Translations under genes and position numbers: made by a program | Assembly: GCA_948567375.1 (NCBI GenBank) | Contig: OX419756.1 | Coordinates: 55,964,552 to 56,028,551 of the forward strand | DNA: 64,000 nucleotides | Direction: 5' to 3' | Origin: Lunularia cruciata | Lineage: Eukaryota > Streptophyta > Marchantiopsida > Lunulariales > Lunulariaceae | Part shown: positions 33,601 through 46,728 of the stretch, one piece after another | Position numbering within the stretch: position 1 is the first letter of the stretch | Layout: the number at the start of each line of letters is the position of its first letter | The notes under the pieces: model-generated | Seen by the model: the letters and a program-made list of their open reading frames with translations, nothing else | The model's database searches: none | What the model was told of the DNA's origin: nothing

Positions 33601-34965
33601 ATGCAAATGCTGATTTGTTATCTAGGGCCTATGATCATGATGGAGATGAGCATGTGGATGATTCCTTCTTGGATGAGGAGCTCAGGACAATCTCAATCAC
33701 TCAAGAGGTTCTAATGGAGTATAAAGAGATTGGGGATTTTGGGACAAGAGGTAACTATCCCAAAGGGATGCATGCTAGGGAGAAGAAGGCACTTGCAGCA
33801 AGATCTAGACCTTACATAATGGTGGAGGATATTCTTTTTCACCAAGGAGCAGATGGTCTACTTCAAAGAGCAGTGGGTAAGGAAGAGTCTATCCTTCTCA
33901 TAAGGAGTTCCATGAAGGCTTAGTGTGTGGAGGACACTTTGCAAGAAAGGTGATTGCTTTCAAGATTCTAGATGGAAGTTACCATTAGAGAGGGATTTTC
34001 AAGGATTGTCTTGATTATTGCAAAACTTGTGATGTTTGTCAAGCTTTTGCTAGAAATTCTACATCCACTCTACTACTTAGATCAATCCCATTGCTAAGAC
34101 CTTTTGAGAAGTGTGGAATTGATTTTGTAGGTCCTCTCAATAGAACCCCAAGGAATAATTAGTACATTGTGGTAGTTACTGATTACCTTACCAAGTGGGT
34201 TGAGGCTTGACCATTGAGGGACAAGAATGAAGATGAAGTGGATAGATTTCTTTATGAACCCATTATCACTAGGTTTGGATGCCCTTTGGAGTTCATTTTT
34301 GATAGAGGAGGAAAGTTTTTAAGAAACATCACTACAGCCATGCTACAACATTTCTCTATCACACATAGAGTAACTACATCCTATATGCCAAATTCCAATG
34401 GCTTTGCAAAGAGAACCAATCAGACCTTGTTCATGATGTTGGCCAAAGATGTAGAAATAGAGGGAGCTAAACATCATTGGGATATGAGGATTCATGCAAT
34501 TTTGTGGGAGTACAGGACAACCATGAAGACTTCCACCGGATATTCTCCATTTCAATTGGTATATGGTATTGAGTCTACCTTACCTATTCAATTTGATCTT
34601 CCTACCTTCCAAAGCATTCATAGGAGATTGAAGCACAAGGAGGTGATATAGAGAAGTCAAGGAAGGATCAACTCATGGAATTGGAAGAGGCAAGAGCAGT
34701 TGCTATGGTTTGAGTGGAGCAAACCCAAAGTAAACAAAAAGAGAGCTATGACAAGAGGCAAGGCAAGAAGAAGGTGGAGCCTTTCAAAGAAGGTGATTTG
34801 GTAATGTTGTTTGATTCCATTCAATTCAAGAGAGTGCAAAAGAAGTTTTTGCCTAAGTACTTTGGACTCTGGAGAAGGTGTGGGGCAATTACACCTATGA
34901 TCTCAAGGAGTTGGGAGGAAGACACTTTGATAGGATAAGTTGAAGATATATCATAGAAGGTAGAG
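33600..34965 (+). pseudogene. E3 integrase remnants
   Basis: Linker (to 33923), zinc-binding part (CDVCQ around 34030), core (GIDFVGPLN about 34115, FIFDRGGKF about 34300) and C-terminal part. The third catalytic site again has Lys (NSNGFAKRTN, 34391-34420). Multiple stops. It is followed by the conserved hairpin at 34971-34992 and the PPT-like stretch. Confidence 0.75.
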
Positions 34966-35011
34966 AGACCTTCACTTTGAGGACAAAGTGAAAACTTAGT
35001 CCGGCGGTAAA

Positions 35012-35693
35012 TGTAACACCCATTTGTGCATGTATGTGGTGTTATGATATTTAGCTTAGTATTACAAATACTTGAGAGATATTATTTATATATAGATAAA
35101 GGATGGTTCTACATTAGTCATGATTAGTTAAAGTTAATCATAGCTAAGATAGAAGGGACCTTACATTAGAGGAACTAGAAAAGATGAGCACCAATATTTT
35201 GGATTCTAGTATGTTGACTTTGTATTATTCTTAGGAGTTTGGCTTTGAGGAAAGAGTTGAGAACTCTTGGGCCCACAAGCCTTTTTATTTTGGATTCTTC
35301 TATAGTCCAAGGATAGCCCATGTGAAGGAATCCTTGACTTAGTAGTTGGGTCAAGATAAGATAAGATCACATGCTTAGTGGAATATGCCCATGTGGATGG
35401 ATATTTTTTATACTTTTTGATTTTACTTGACTTTTAGTTAAGTAACTTGAGTTACTCCAATAATTAGTAACTTTGGTGCTTAACTATTTCACAAGTATAT
35501 AAACTAAGGGTGAGGAGGTACTCATCATCCGTTCATTTGAAACTATATCTCTCTCATTAAGTTCTCTAGTGAGCAATGTCTTTAGTCTTGGAGGAGTTTG
35601 ATGGAGTTGGAGTTCCTTGCCTTCTTAGTCCATGGTGCATTACCATAATAGCCATCAGAGATTTATCCCGAGTGAGAGACAGGTCGGCTCACA
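35012..35693 (+). repeat. E3 3' LTR (682 bp)
   Basis: TGTAACACCC to GGCTCACA. Same family as 29350-30035. Confidence 0.9.
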
Positions 35694-37401
35694 GTCCTTC
35701 ATAGCAATGGAAGTTCAGACAGATCTTAGCTACTTGTAGCAAGAAGAGCTACAAGTAGCTAAGATCTTGGTAAAGAAACTCATGGAGAACCTTCAGCAAA
35801 AGAAGGACAAACAAAAGAAAGATAAAGTAGCCATTCAAGAGGAAATCATGGTTGAGTTGGAGGAAAGTCAAATCCAGTTTAATTTGGAGAAGATTACCAT
35901 TTTGGTATGCATGGAGATGGTATAAGACCATGTAGAGGAGATCATGAAGGAGATAGTGGGTGCCTCCTTGAAGAAGGCTCATGATTCTAGATCCCAAGCA
36001 CATACCTTGATAGCAAAGAGCTACTCAGATGAGCACTTGTAGTAGTAGATAAGTTAATTGAACACACTTCAAAGAAAATTTGAAGATGCCATGAAAGCAC
36101 TACTTGTTGTTTTTATTAATGTTAGTTTACTAAAATGGAGATGGAAATCATAGGGTACCACAATCGGGTAGAGTTATTGATCAAGATTTGTAAAGGCAAA
36201 GGTAGTTCCTCATAGTAGATTTTAGTAAAAAGATAATTACTAGCCCAAGGGAATTAGGCAAAAATTCATTAAGTATAGAACATGTCCTTGGGCTAAAATT
36301 CTCTTTGGCCTTGAACTCTACCTTCATCTTGATATGTATCTTTGCACAAAAATGATTTTTGACTTAGGCCTATTTTTGTAGTTGATTATTGCAAGAGTGT
36401 AATTACTTGTAAAGTAAACAACAAGAAATAGTTGTGATTGGTGATGGTTGCAGTCACTTCTTAATTGCACTTAGGATAAGATTAATAGGTAGGATAAGTG
36501 ACCAATGGAGTAGGTGTAATTAGAACATTTCCAACATTGTTAGCCATGCATCATCTTACTCAAAGAGTTAGAAAATTGTATATATGGGTTATGATCCAAG
36601 GGTGAATAGTCCACTTCTTTAATAATCAAAATATTCAACTTGAGGATTATTTTTGAGTCTTTAAGTTGGATTGCTTACATCTTTGATTTTGTACTTGGTT
36701 GAGTAGAGGTGAGGAATCTTGCAATAGGATTGTGTGTTTGAGTGCTTGCTTAGGAAATTTGCATTGAATCAAGGAAGTTATCCTTGATATTGTGTTGGAA
36801 TGAGTGCTTGAGTATCTATATAGGAAATTAACACAATATCAAGGAAGTTATAGTCTGAATGAGCAAGTCAATGTGAGGAAGGGTTCTAGGAACAATGGAT
36901 CAGTAAGAGTACCACAAAATAGAAAAGCCAAGTAGCTTTTGGATTTTGAATTTTGTTAGGATTGTGTTTTCTAGGAAGAGATGTGCTTGGTTGGCAACGG
37001 TGTCAAGGTAAAAGAGCCTTTGGCATGAAACCGACCTTTGGCTTGAAAACTGACATTTGGGGTCAAATATACATGTGAGAAGGGACTAGCTTCCAGGGTA
37101 AAAGAGGTTCTTCAAGAGGAAGAGGCCTTTGAGTGAAGTGTACCACCTCTACCAAGGGCTTGTTAGATTAGATCTTTCATTTGAGTAGCTATTGATTTCT
37201 CTTTTCTATAGGATGCCACAATGGGCATCTCTACCCTCTTTTGGGAGTGGTTTTTGCCCAAGAGGTTAAACAAACAAGAAAAGACAATTGGTGACATTGT
37301 GACATTTATTCTCATCTTTAGTCATTTCTAACATGTATCCTCATGGTAACAACTTGTTCTTAACATTTATACTATTAGTATTTTGATAGTGGGTTGTCAC
37401 A
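35694..37401 (+). repeat. M2 part 2: old long-LTR relative, right fragment
   Basis: It continues 28356-29349 after E3 and aligns with 54650-56244 (M1). The first part is coiled-coil debris (Glu/Lys-rich, several stops). The last part ends GGGTTGTCACA, like the LTR ends of L and S. No PBS follows, so it may be a solo LTR. Confidence 0.6.
35721..35767. repeat. Perfect 20-bp inverted repeat
   Basis: Arm 35721-35740 is the exact reverse complement of 35748-35767, with loop AAGAAGA. It lies in the coiled-coil debris of M2 near the E3 insertion site. Confidence 0.9.
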
Positions 37402-40190
37402 TATGCTTGATCTAAGAAGTTTATGCCCATCAAGAAATCATCTAACACCATTGTGATCAGCAAAAAGGTACCCATGACAAAGGGCAAAACCTTGGTCTCC
37501 AAGAAACAAAAGAGAAACCAAGTCATTGAAAGTATCTTTAGAATAAAGTAGAAGTGATAAAACTAGGAGACATGGTAGAAATGAGGCCTCTACAACCATT
37601 GAAAGTCAATCTAGCTCCAAGAAAGGGATCTCCCAAAATGAGAACAAGCCAAGCAACAACAACTTGTTTACATGCATCTTGTTGTTGGATGTCAACAATA
37701 AAGTACCAAAGGAGGCAACAAACAACAATGCACAATCATCACAAAACATATGAGGAAATTGTGAAGGCAAGGAGGAGGTACCAATAGAAGATGATTGTGG
37801 TTCTAAAGAAGGTATATGCACAAGTATCTATCTTTTTCTCCAAACCTTGCAAACCAAAGAATATCCTATGGTAATCAATGTAATTTTGGTATCACAACCC
37901 AAATAAGATTCCAAAAGGGCTAACAAAGTGAAAAGACAAAAGATAGAAGCATGAAACTAAAAGAAGAAGATTCTACCATGGCTTGTCTACAAGAAGGTGG
38001 CAACTACACCAGCATAGCCAATGAGACAATGTTAGAATCTGTTGATATGGTCCTTAGAAAGCACCACTAGCTCAATCTCCAACACAAGAGGACAATCCCC
38101 AAAATGACAAATGATGTTCACCATCATCTCCAATATGACAATAATTTGATGGTGTGGTTAATGTAAATTTACTTTGTATACATAGTAATGCCAATGATGG
38201 AACTATTGGAGGAGATTATGCCCTTCTCAAACAAGCTCGACTCTGCCATCAATAGGCCAATTAACTTTGTGTGGTACCTTCATCTGCCCTAATCAAGGTG
38301 AGGTTTAGAGGAGTCATAATAGCTTTGGAATTTTGCAATTTGGCCTGACAATTAATGAGCCTAGCTCTCACTCATACTATTCTGTCTTGGAGGTCTTGGA
38401 CAATGAAATATCATCTTGTTCCAATGGCCCCACCTGCTCAACCCCATGACAATATGAGTACAACTACAAAAGAAGAGGCCGTGCTTTGTATTGACCTGAG
38501 CAATCCCAACAAATGGCTCACCAAGGAGAATGCATAGTCAAATGAGAAAGACCAATTGCTTGAGAAGTTTCAGTAGCAAGAACTAACATGGCCAACACAA
38601 CGTCATCTTGTGATGCCAACTACTCCAATAGTAGGCATCAATGTGATGCCTACAATTGGAGTAGTGAACATCAAACACACCACAAAGAGAAGATGAAGAT
38701 ATAAGACAAAGAATCAATGACTATCTAAACCAAATTTGATGCTATCATGGCAAAGACAACTGCAATGGAAGGAAAATATAAGAATTTGAAGGAACTCCTA
38801 TATCTTTGTATCTAAGAACTCTTTATGAGCCTAAAACAAGTATAGGAGAAGGAGGAAGAGATTACAAAAAAGGTAAGAGAGGACTTGAAGTCCAAACTTC
38901 AACGAGACCAAGAAAACTTGGCAAACAAACATACATGTCTTCTCACAACCATAGAACACATGGCAACTTTACTCTTGAACTAGATGGAATAGATGGCCAA
39001 TAATATGAAAAATTGGACAAAGATGAAGGACTTCAAAACTAAAATCAAGGCTCTCAAGAAATAATTCTAAATGAGTGATCAGCTTATAGCCCTATCACTC
39101 CAATTGCAGAGCCATATGATCTCCAAGTTCAAAGAAGCCCAAACAAGCATCACAAACAAGATCACCTAGTATAGAAGGGAATTTGTTGAGCTCATTCAAA
39201 TCTGCAAGAGGTGGGTGGTTTGTCACAACTGCCACCATATTGCTTTATAGACAAATGATGACCCCAATGACAACATACAACCAAACCTTGGCAAACTTTG
39301 TAACAAGCAATACATCTCATGTCATTTTTGTCTTGTAGTCATTCATCTTGTTGTTCATTTATATCTCATAATCATAGTAAAGACACTTTATACTTGTAAA
39401 CAGTTCATAGATCTTAGGGTAAATATAAAATCCAAGTGGACCACTATATGACACAAGATGATACAACAAATATGTTGAGTTGGAAATGCTATGTCAAATG
39501 TGCCTACTTGGATATTAGATTAAGATAAGATTAGTGAGGACTAGATTAATTAGAATATTTCTAGTTATTTGTAGCCATTGGTTCTCTTTGGCAGCCAAGT
39601 AGGAAATGTATATAGGGCTTAGGCCAGTTTTTACTATGATAATTTTGTGCATTCTTTTTATGCAATAAATTGGTCATTACTATCAAGAATATCAAGTAGA
39701 TGTATCAAGGTTATCAAGTAGATATATGTATATGTGGCTGCTCTTTGTATGAATGTCTACCTACTTAGTCATTTAGTTATGAGGAATTTTGACATAGAGG
39801 CATAAGCACTGGAGTGAAGGAATTATTTTTGTGGGACTAGAAGAAGGACCTCTAGGTGCTTTACATAGGCCAATAAAAATTATCATATTGGACTTTTATG
39901 GGCTTGAATATTGTTAAGTACCATGAATTGGGAGACTAAGTAATAGGAATCATTATATTATCCTATAAAGTAGTGCCCCCTAAGAAGGGTAGTACATTAG
40001 GTTATAGTTGTAGATGACAAAGAAATAGGACCCTTGAAAGATCCAACTCCAATTTAGTTTGTATGTTTTGGTTTACTATTCATGATATCCTTTGAAGTCT
40101 GATTATCTTGTAAAATCTGATGTTCATAACGGTGATTTTGACTGTAGATCATAGAAGGGTTAGTACAGTAGTGAAGAAGAATTTTTTTGG
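37402..40190 (+). repeat. Degraded long-LTR-like remnant (N)
   Basis: It has no gene. The 38700-39240 part is Lys/Glu/Gln-rich coding debris in broken frames. Segment 39500-39640 resembles 36470-36600 (M2) and 55340-55460 (M1), sharing GGATAAGATTA, TTAGAA and a TATATAGGG-type box. I read it as a third, more decayed member of the M group; the ends are not defined. Confidence 0.4.
38611..38673. repeat. Inverted repeat, 30-bp arms, 3-nt loop
   Basis: Arm 38611-38640 pairs with 38644-38673 at 26 of 30 positions, with loop ATG. It would fold into a tight hairpin. Confidence 0.85.
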
Positions 40191-41590
40191 GCTAATTGGA
40201 GGGTAAAGAAATTCTAAGGCAAAGTGACCTTTGTGGTATGAGGATACAAGTTACAGACTTTGACTGGTTCTTACAACAATATTATGATATCGTGTCATTA
40301 CATGGATCCATCCCACTCCATGAGGAAATCCATTTCCCCCATGAGCAAAGCCAATTTTTTTCAAGTTTAGCCACTCCTTGCAAGCAGCCCTATCCACCTA
40401 CAAGCAACCCAAAGCCATTTTAGAGTGGAGTCAATCCATTGGGAGCAAACCCATCCACTTATGAGTAGACCCAAAGCCATTTTCAAGCAGATCAAACCTA
40501 TTTTTGAGCAGAGCCATCTGCTTATGAGCAGATCCAATCCCTTTGCATGAGCAAACCTAAATGATTCATTCCACTTTTGGGCACTTGTGGTATTTGTTAA
40601 TTTTCTATTTCCTTCTCTTTGCACTTTTCTATGTACTTTGCATTTCAATTCCATCATCAATGACTTATCTTCACTCATCATCACTCATTTGTCATTGGTC
40701 ATCCATCCATGACTAGAATTATGTTAGCTCATTTGCATACTTGAATGATGTTTTCTTGTTTGCATTCAAGTTTACTTGTGTAAGAGTATGCAAGGAGTTG
40801 GGACAAGGCCACATACACTAGGATGGTGCATGGGAGACCGTTCACCAAGACCCTTGGAGGCATTAAGTATGCATTTGCATTGGTGAAGTTTTTCTGGAAG
40901 AGGGAGATATGTACCTCATGTGCTCATAGAAGAGTGGTTCCCTATACACGACTTCACTACCAAGAGGTATCTTGCTAGGCAGTGTGTATTTCTAGCATGG
41001 TGTCCATTTTTCTAGATGTTGGGTTTGGTTATAATTCCCTTGAGGTAGTCCAAGGTGGTACATGGGCATGTTATACCCATGTGACTACCAAGGTACCATG
41101 GTATAACAAAAGCAATTGAGGCATCTTGATAGTGGATGTTACAACTTGACCTCTATGGGTCCATTCCTTACTCATTTGTTTTTGGAGAGTGGATTAATGG
41201 TGAGGAAAAGGCCACCTATAACAACAGCTTAGTAGAGGATGACTATTTCCTTGCATCACATGATGTCTTGGATGATGATGCCCATGAGGAGGACCACCAA
41301 GAGGGTGAATGAGAGTGTTTGGGAGGAAGCTTGAGTAGAAACATTATGTTTTGAGTTGTAATACATTTCACCTTTCACCATATTTAATAAATATGCTTCT
41401 TTCAAAGTAATTCTTAATTTAGTCCTTGTATTATTAAATTGATTTTTATGAGCCACCTTAAATATAAATTCCTTACTCAAATGGATTTGTGCTGAAGTAG
41501 CTCTCTTGGTATCCATCCCCATGTAGTTCCTTTAAACTACTTCCCTATGTTTCAACTTTGGAGAATCCTTTTCTCCATGTTTATCCTTCA
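40190..41590 (+). other. Repeat debris with GAGCAAACCCA-type short repeats and a coding relic
   Basis: Positions 40340-40560 contain diffuse repeats of a unit such as GAGCAAACCCATCC and AGACCCAAAGCCATTTT. A related array is at 44890-45110. Around 41147-41311 a 50-codon frame (SIPYSFVFGEWINGEE) ends in an acidic/His tail. It looks like the end of a lost ORF. I do not recognise the family. Confidence 0.35.
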
Positions 41591-41598
41591 ATGAGTGG

Positions 41599-42890
41599 AT
41601 GTTTAGATGGTGGAGCCATAAAGACAGAGATGGAGAGCTAGGAGAGAGCAAGGTTCAAGCAAGGGAAAGTGATTTAGTGCAGCATGAACTTGTTGAGAGA
41701 GAGCATAGTATAGTAGAGCATGAAGATCACTTTGTGGGTACAGAGAGGAGTAGGGTAGAGAGATTAGCTGAGTTAGATAGGCTTGTGTTTGAGATAGCGG
41801 CTCAAGGAGAAGAGTAGGTTGGAGAGTTTAGCCAAGTTAGACAGGCTTGTATATAAGAGAGAAATAGCTCAACCAAAGGAGGAAAGGATTACGTTGGAGA
41901 GATTAGTTGAGTTAGATAGGCTTGTGTTTGAGAGAGAGAGGCTCTTGACATGGAGAGAGTGGCTCAAGAAAAAGAGTATCAAGGGATGGAAGAATTTATG
42001 AGAGAGAGAATTAAGTATTACCATTTGGTTGTTAGAGGAGGCACAAAGGAGATATGAGCAATGTGAAGAGTTGTAGATAGTAATATCTATACAACTTAGA
42101 CCAAGCTTCTACATACCATCATACATGAGACTCAGACTATGACTAGTGGGGTAGAGATCCACTCATCTCAACCTCAACCTATTTGGTTGGAGATGCATAA
42201 TGTAATGACCCAAATTGAGCCTCATCTCCATGGAGAGCCTACTAGAGAACTTAGTCCGATAGAGCATGATATGGATATTATAGCTTGAAGACCATGCTTA
42301 TCTCATGCTCTTGGACCCTCACACCCTTTTAGACCTCCAAAGAAGCAAATTGACTAGCTTGATGAACTGAGAATAACACTCAAGTGTGCTCTTGCACCCT
42401 CACATCCTTTTAGACATCCAAACAAGCAGATTGATTGGGTTTACGAGCTGAAGATGTCAAACAAGTGTGAGATTTCACTACTTACAAGGTTGTTATAGAC
42501 CATGACCTCATCCGATTAGTTCATTCCTTCCAAATTTATGCTTATTAGAGTCAAAGGAAGATTTTAGTTTTGCATGTCAGTTGTCATGTAGATATTATGT
42601 GGTCTACAAGTCCTCTATTTCCCAATGGAGATGCTTGACCAAGTGGTTAGGGTGGTCAAATTATAGAGGTAAGAGTACATTTAATTATATACCCTAGCTT
42701 GGAGTGAGAGAGTTTCTTGAGTATTGTTATGTTGAGTTTGTGGTTATTATTTGGACCTATAGTATGAGAGTCCAGGTAGAGCGCCTCCTCCATACCATGT
42801 GAGATAAGACTATGTGATAGAGGGTTTAGTACTAGGGAGAGTGCATACAAGGGTCCACCTCATGGCCTTGCTTGATGGAGAGGACAAGTT
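41599..42890 (+). pseudogene. Coiled-coil coding relic with AELDRLVF repeats
   Basis: Frames 41599-41817 and 41819-42001 encode Glu/Arg-rich peptide. The unit (A/V)ELDRLVFE occurs three times (about 41776, 41837, 41905) at roughly 60-70 bp spacing. Stops follow throughout. It resembles transposon-borne coiled-coil proteins more than a host gene. Confidence 0.4.
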
Positions 42891-42891
42891 C

Positions 42892-43575
42892 TCTGAGCCG
42901 GTCTGTCTCTCCCTCAAGATGAACCTCCAATGACTATTATGGTAGTGCACCATGGACTAAGAAGGCAAGGAATACCAACTCCATCATACTCCTCCAAGGC
43001 TAACACTCCAAGACTCAAACCATTGCTCATTAGAGAACTCAATGAGAGAGAGAGATAGTTGCAAATGAAAGGATGATGACTACCTCCTCACTCTTACTTT
43101 ATATACTTGTGAAATAGTTACGCCCTAAAGTTACTAATTACTAGAGTAACTCAAGTTACTAGGCTAAAAGTCAGATAAAGTCTAAAAATCTAAAAGAATA
43201 TCCATACTCATGGGAATATTTTCCTAAGCATGTGGTCTTATCTTGACCCAACCACTAAGTCAAGGTTTCTTTCACGTGGTTCATCCTTAGGCTATTGAAG
43301 AATCCAAAGCAAAAAGACTTGTGGGTCCAAGAGCTCTCAACTCTTTCCTCAAAGCCAAAAACCTAAGAATAATACCAAGTCAAAACATTAGAATCCAAAT
43401 AGTGGTGCTCATCTTTTCCACTTCCTCTAAAGAATGTCTTTTCTATCTTAGCTAGGACTAACTTTAACTAATCATGATTAATGTAGAACCATCTTTTATC
43501 TCTATATAAATAATATCTTTCAATTACTTATAATACCAAACTAAATATCACATACGTGCACAAATAGGTATTACA
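42892..43575 (-). repeat. Solo LTR of the E1 family
   Basis: It matches the E1/E2/E3 LTRs along its full length (about 684 bp) on the minus strand. The right end is GTATTACA; the left end has TC for TG. No internal region is attached and no target duplication is visible (GTTC against ATTT), so it is an old solo LTR. Confidence 0.85.
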
Positions 43576-45430
43576 ATTTAGAGATACGAGGAGAGATTTC
43601 ACACATAGAGCATATAGTCCATTTACTACCTTGCGTCTTTCACTTTGAGATATTCTAAAAGTTGATAGTGCATCACTTCCATATTGTAGGAACCCTTTTG
43701 ATGGTGTTATTCATCCTCCTCTAGTTACTTCACTTTTGATGAGTGTAGTCCATTCAAAACTTTCAATAAGAGCCCTATTTAGAGCTCCCTTTGATAGATT
43801 TACAATAGGCAAAAGATCAACTATTGAATTCATGATAGAGGAGTGGACTTTTTTAGGTTGTCTTAGAGAGTATAGTGAAGATTCATATGATAATCTAGCA
43901 GCATCTGTTCAAGATACCCATATGAGCCATAGGAGTAGGTGAGGATGTGGACATATAGTCTGGTGTTTTGCCATGCATATCTTTATAGGCACCTTGAAGT
44001 CGCAATAGTGCATAGTGGTGTATATAGATGCATTCATGGCGGCCATGTGGAGTAGAGCTCATTCAAGAGGATACCCCTTACAAATCTTATGATCATATGG
44101 TGTTATGATCACTTGTCATCACGTGGTTTGTCTTTTGATTTATATATATCCATGCATTTTTATACCCATATGGCACATTTGTTAGGATATAGCTCATTTT
44201 TGTGAGCACCTGTGGGCAGGCATGTATTTATGTCATTTACAATAAAATATGCATATAAAACACTAATTAGTACCCAAGAATATACCAAGTGTAAACCAAA
44301 TTACATTATTCTTGATAAAAGCTTCTTTTTCAACAAATGGCTAAATCTATAAAATAATTATAATGAGTGTACAACAAATGCCTACCTCTAATAATATAAT
44401 TATAACAAGTCTAAAACACTCCATACATATTAACACCTATATAAACCAAATGATTATACAAGAGAACTTCTTCTAACACAAGTGCTTAAGCCATTTAACA
44501 GAAGCGCTTGTAGATAGTTAAAGCACATCTTATAGATAGCTAGATACTACATCTTATAGTTAGACTACATCTTAACAAGCCATGAGGAGGTGCCTTGGCT
44601 CCTTCATGATGAAGTACATTGATAAGGGTCTGACTTCATATAATTAGGTAGAAACAATGGACCTTGTTAATGTTTATTACATTACCATTACAAGACCTCT
44701 ATTAGTGAAACAAGGGGTTGCTTGCAAAAGTCTTGACCTTAATAAGAATTACATTAATAAACCAAGGGGTGCACAAGTAATGAACCAATTTGTAGTACAA
44801 TAGAAAGGTGCAAACTTGCTGCCAACAATAAGGTCATTTAGGGAACAGATGAGTAGAAAGGTGAAATTGAAATCTCCAAGTAAGTGAGTACAGTGGTGGC
44901 CAAGCAAACCCACTTAGGAAGTGATTAATCCCATGTCATGTAAAGGCTTCAACCAAAGTCATCTGCAGCCAAGTGATCTCATCTAGAGGTGAGCAAAGCC
45001 ACACAAGAAGCGGGCTACTCCAATTCAAACGCAAGCAAACCCAATTGATTGGAAGCAGACCCCACAATTTTGTGTGAGTGGATCCATTGGATCTGGAGCA
45101 AACCCATCCATTTACTGACTGATTTGATTATATTTCAATCATTCTGATTATCTTTTGGGCCTTTGCGTCTGTTCTTTAAATAGATTCAAACCCATCTATT
45201 AAAAAAAACAATAATGCACATGCCATTCAATGGAATCAAAACCATACATTCAAAAATACTAAAAAGGATACATTCTGCAAAAAATACATTGTACACAACT
45301 TGATGTTTTAAAATGAGTTATGCAAATTTTCAAGTGAACTCTTGAAATTTCAAACATTCATTTCAAACATTACTATCACAAATCAATATTGTCTACACTT
45401 GAATCTAAATGTGTGCATTTAAGGATTGGA
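43576..45430. other. Repeat-derived DNA without recognisable genes
   Basis: There is one small open frame (43736-43942) without motif. Positions 44200-44600 are AT-rich. Positions 44890-45110 hold short GxGCAAACCCA-type repeats like those at 40340-40560. Confidence 0.45.
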
Positions 45431-45439
45431 TTGTTACTA

Positions 45440-46283
45440 CCATATCTTAAGGAGGAGCATCTCCTTCATCTAGTAGCAAAAGTATGCTCTTAATTTCATG
45501 TATGGTTTTCCTTGCCTTTGCTAATTCCAAGGTCATCTCGTATTGTTGCTTGGGTTTTGCTATCCTTTCCTTATATCTCAATTTTTGGGATCTCTCCTAA
45601 GCTTCTTCTACCTTCACGTTGAGTTTTTCTATTTTTACAAATTTCTCTACATTGATCTATGCCAATCTGCACCTCTCCCTAGTTTCCAAAGAATCAATCT
45701 TGAATTTTTTATGGTTGACCATGTCCTCTACAAAAGCTATAAGCATAGGGGAAATCCTCGGATTTTCCCTTTGACAACTTTGTTCCCTTTTGGGGTTCAT
45801 TGTCCCAATCAAAGGTCTCCTTCTCAATCTCCTTTTGTTCTCCTTTGTCTTGTGCTTGTGAGGGCATCTCATCTTCTACTCCTCCTACTCATATCTCAAC
45901 TTGATTATTTTCCTCCTCAAGAGATTCACTTCTTGCATACTCGCTTGGACTAGACCTGTCCTCTTGCTCTTGTGTACATGGAATTGTATTTGGTATTGAT
46001 CCTTAAAATGTTTGTGAAGTTCTCCACATAAGAGTGTATGCTACTCCAAAAAATTATCCTCTTCTTGTGGTGTCACTCTGTGATTTTCATAGTCCTTGCC
46101 TGACCATTCACAAAGGTTCACCTCACTCTCCGTCCCCAAATTCACAAGCATTGGTGGAGATATATTAGTTGTACCTCCAAACAAAGCATCCATTCTTAAG
46201 AAATGAAGACATAGATGGTTCAATTTTTCCTCTGTTCTAGTCAGTCCATGTTTTATCTCCTTGTCCTCTAGACCTTCACCCAT
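45440..46283 (-). pseudogene. Coiled-coil coding relic on the minus strand
   Basis: Read on the minus strand, successive open pieces (46041-46283, 45850-45960, 45657-45872, 45440-45640) give a charged, Glu/Lys/Arg-rich protein with several stops and one probable frameshift. The composition is like the coiled-coil tails of the long-LTR family, but I see no direct match. Confidence 0.35.
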
Positions 46284-46357
46284 GCACTATCTTTCCAATT
46301 CCTCATTGTTTTATATGATTTCAAGAAATGAGCACATTTCTTCTCCAATCTCTCTCC

Positions 46358-46708
46358 GTTCATGGATCCAAGGAACACTTTACCAAATCTCATGAGGAAA
46401 GTTGCCATGTAAATGAATGCTGTATTTTTTTAACATGAATCTATTTAAAATGTTTAGATCCTCTGAATAATCCATGATTGGACCATTGTGATGCAAAACC
46501 ATCCTAAACCTATCTTCCTCCCCTTTTGGTTTGTTCATGGATCCAAGGAACCGTTTACCAAATCTCATGAGGAAAGTTGCCATGTAGATGAATGCTGTAT
46601 TTTTTTATATGAATCTATTTAAAATGTTTAGAATCCTCTGAATAATCCATGATTGGACCGTAGTGATGTGAAACCATCCTAAAGCTATCTTCCTCCCCTT
46701 TTGGTTTG
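46358..46708. repeat. Tandem duplication, 175-bp unit x2
   Basis: Units start at 46358 and 46533 (GTTCATGGATCCAAGGAAC) and both end CTTCCTCCCCTTTTGGTTTG. They differ by a handful of bases. On the minus strand each encodes the same peptide (GPIMDYSED), so the duplication is inside a former coding region. Confidence 0.9.
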
Positions 46709-46728
46709 CTCAGTGAGGTGTTCCCCAT

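Larger units (their letters stand above)
29350..35693 (+). mobile_element. E3: third copy of the E1-type gypsy element, plus strand
   Basis: 5' LTR 29350-30035 and 3' LTR 35012-35693. Flanks are GTCT (29346-29349) and GTCC (35694-35697), a 4-bp duplication with one transition. Order: PBS, leader ORF, zinc-knuckle ORF, gag, RT, RNase H, integrase. Two internal deletions removed the gag zinc knuckle plus protease (join near 32216) and the RT fingers (near 32615). Many stops are present. It is non-autonomous and older than E2. Confidence 0.88.
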
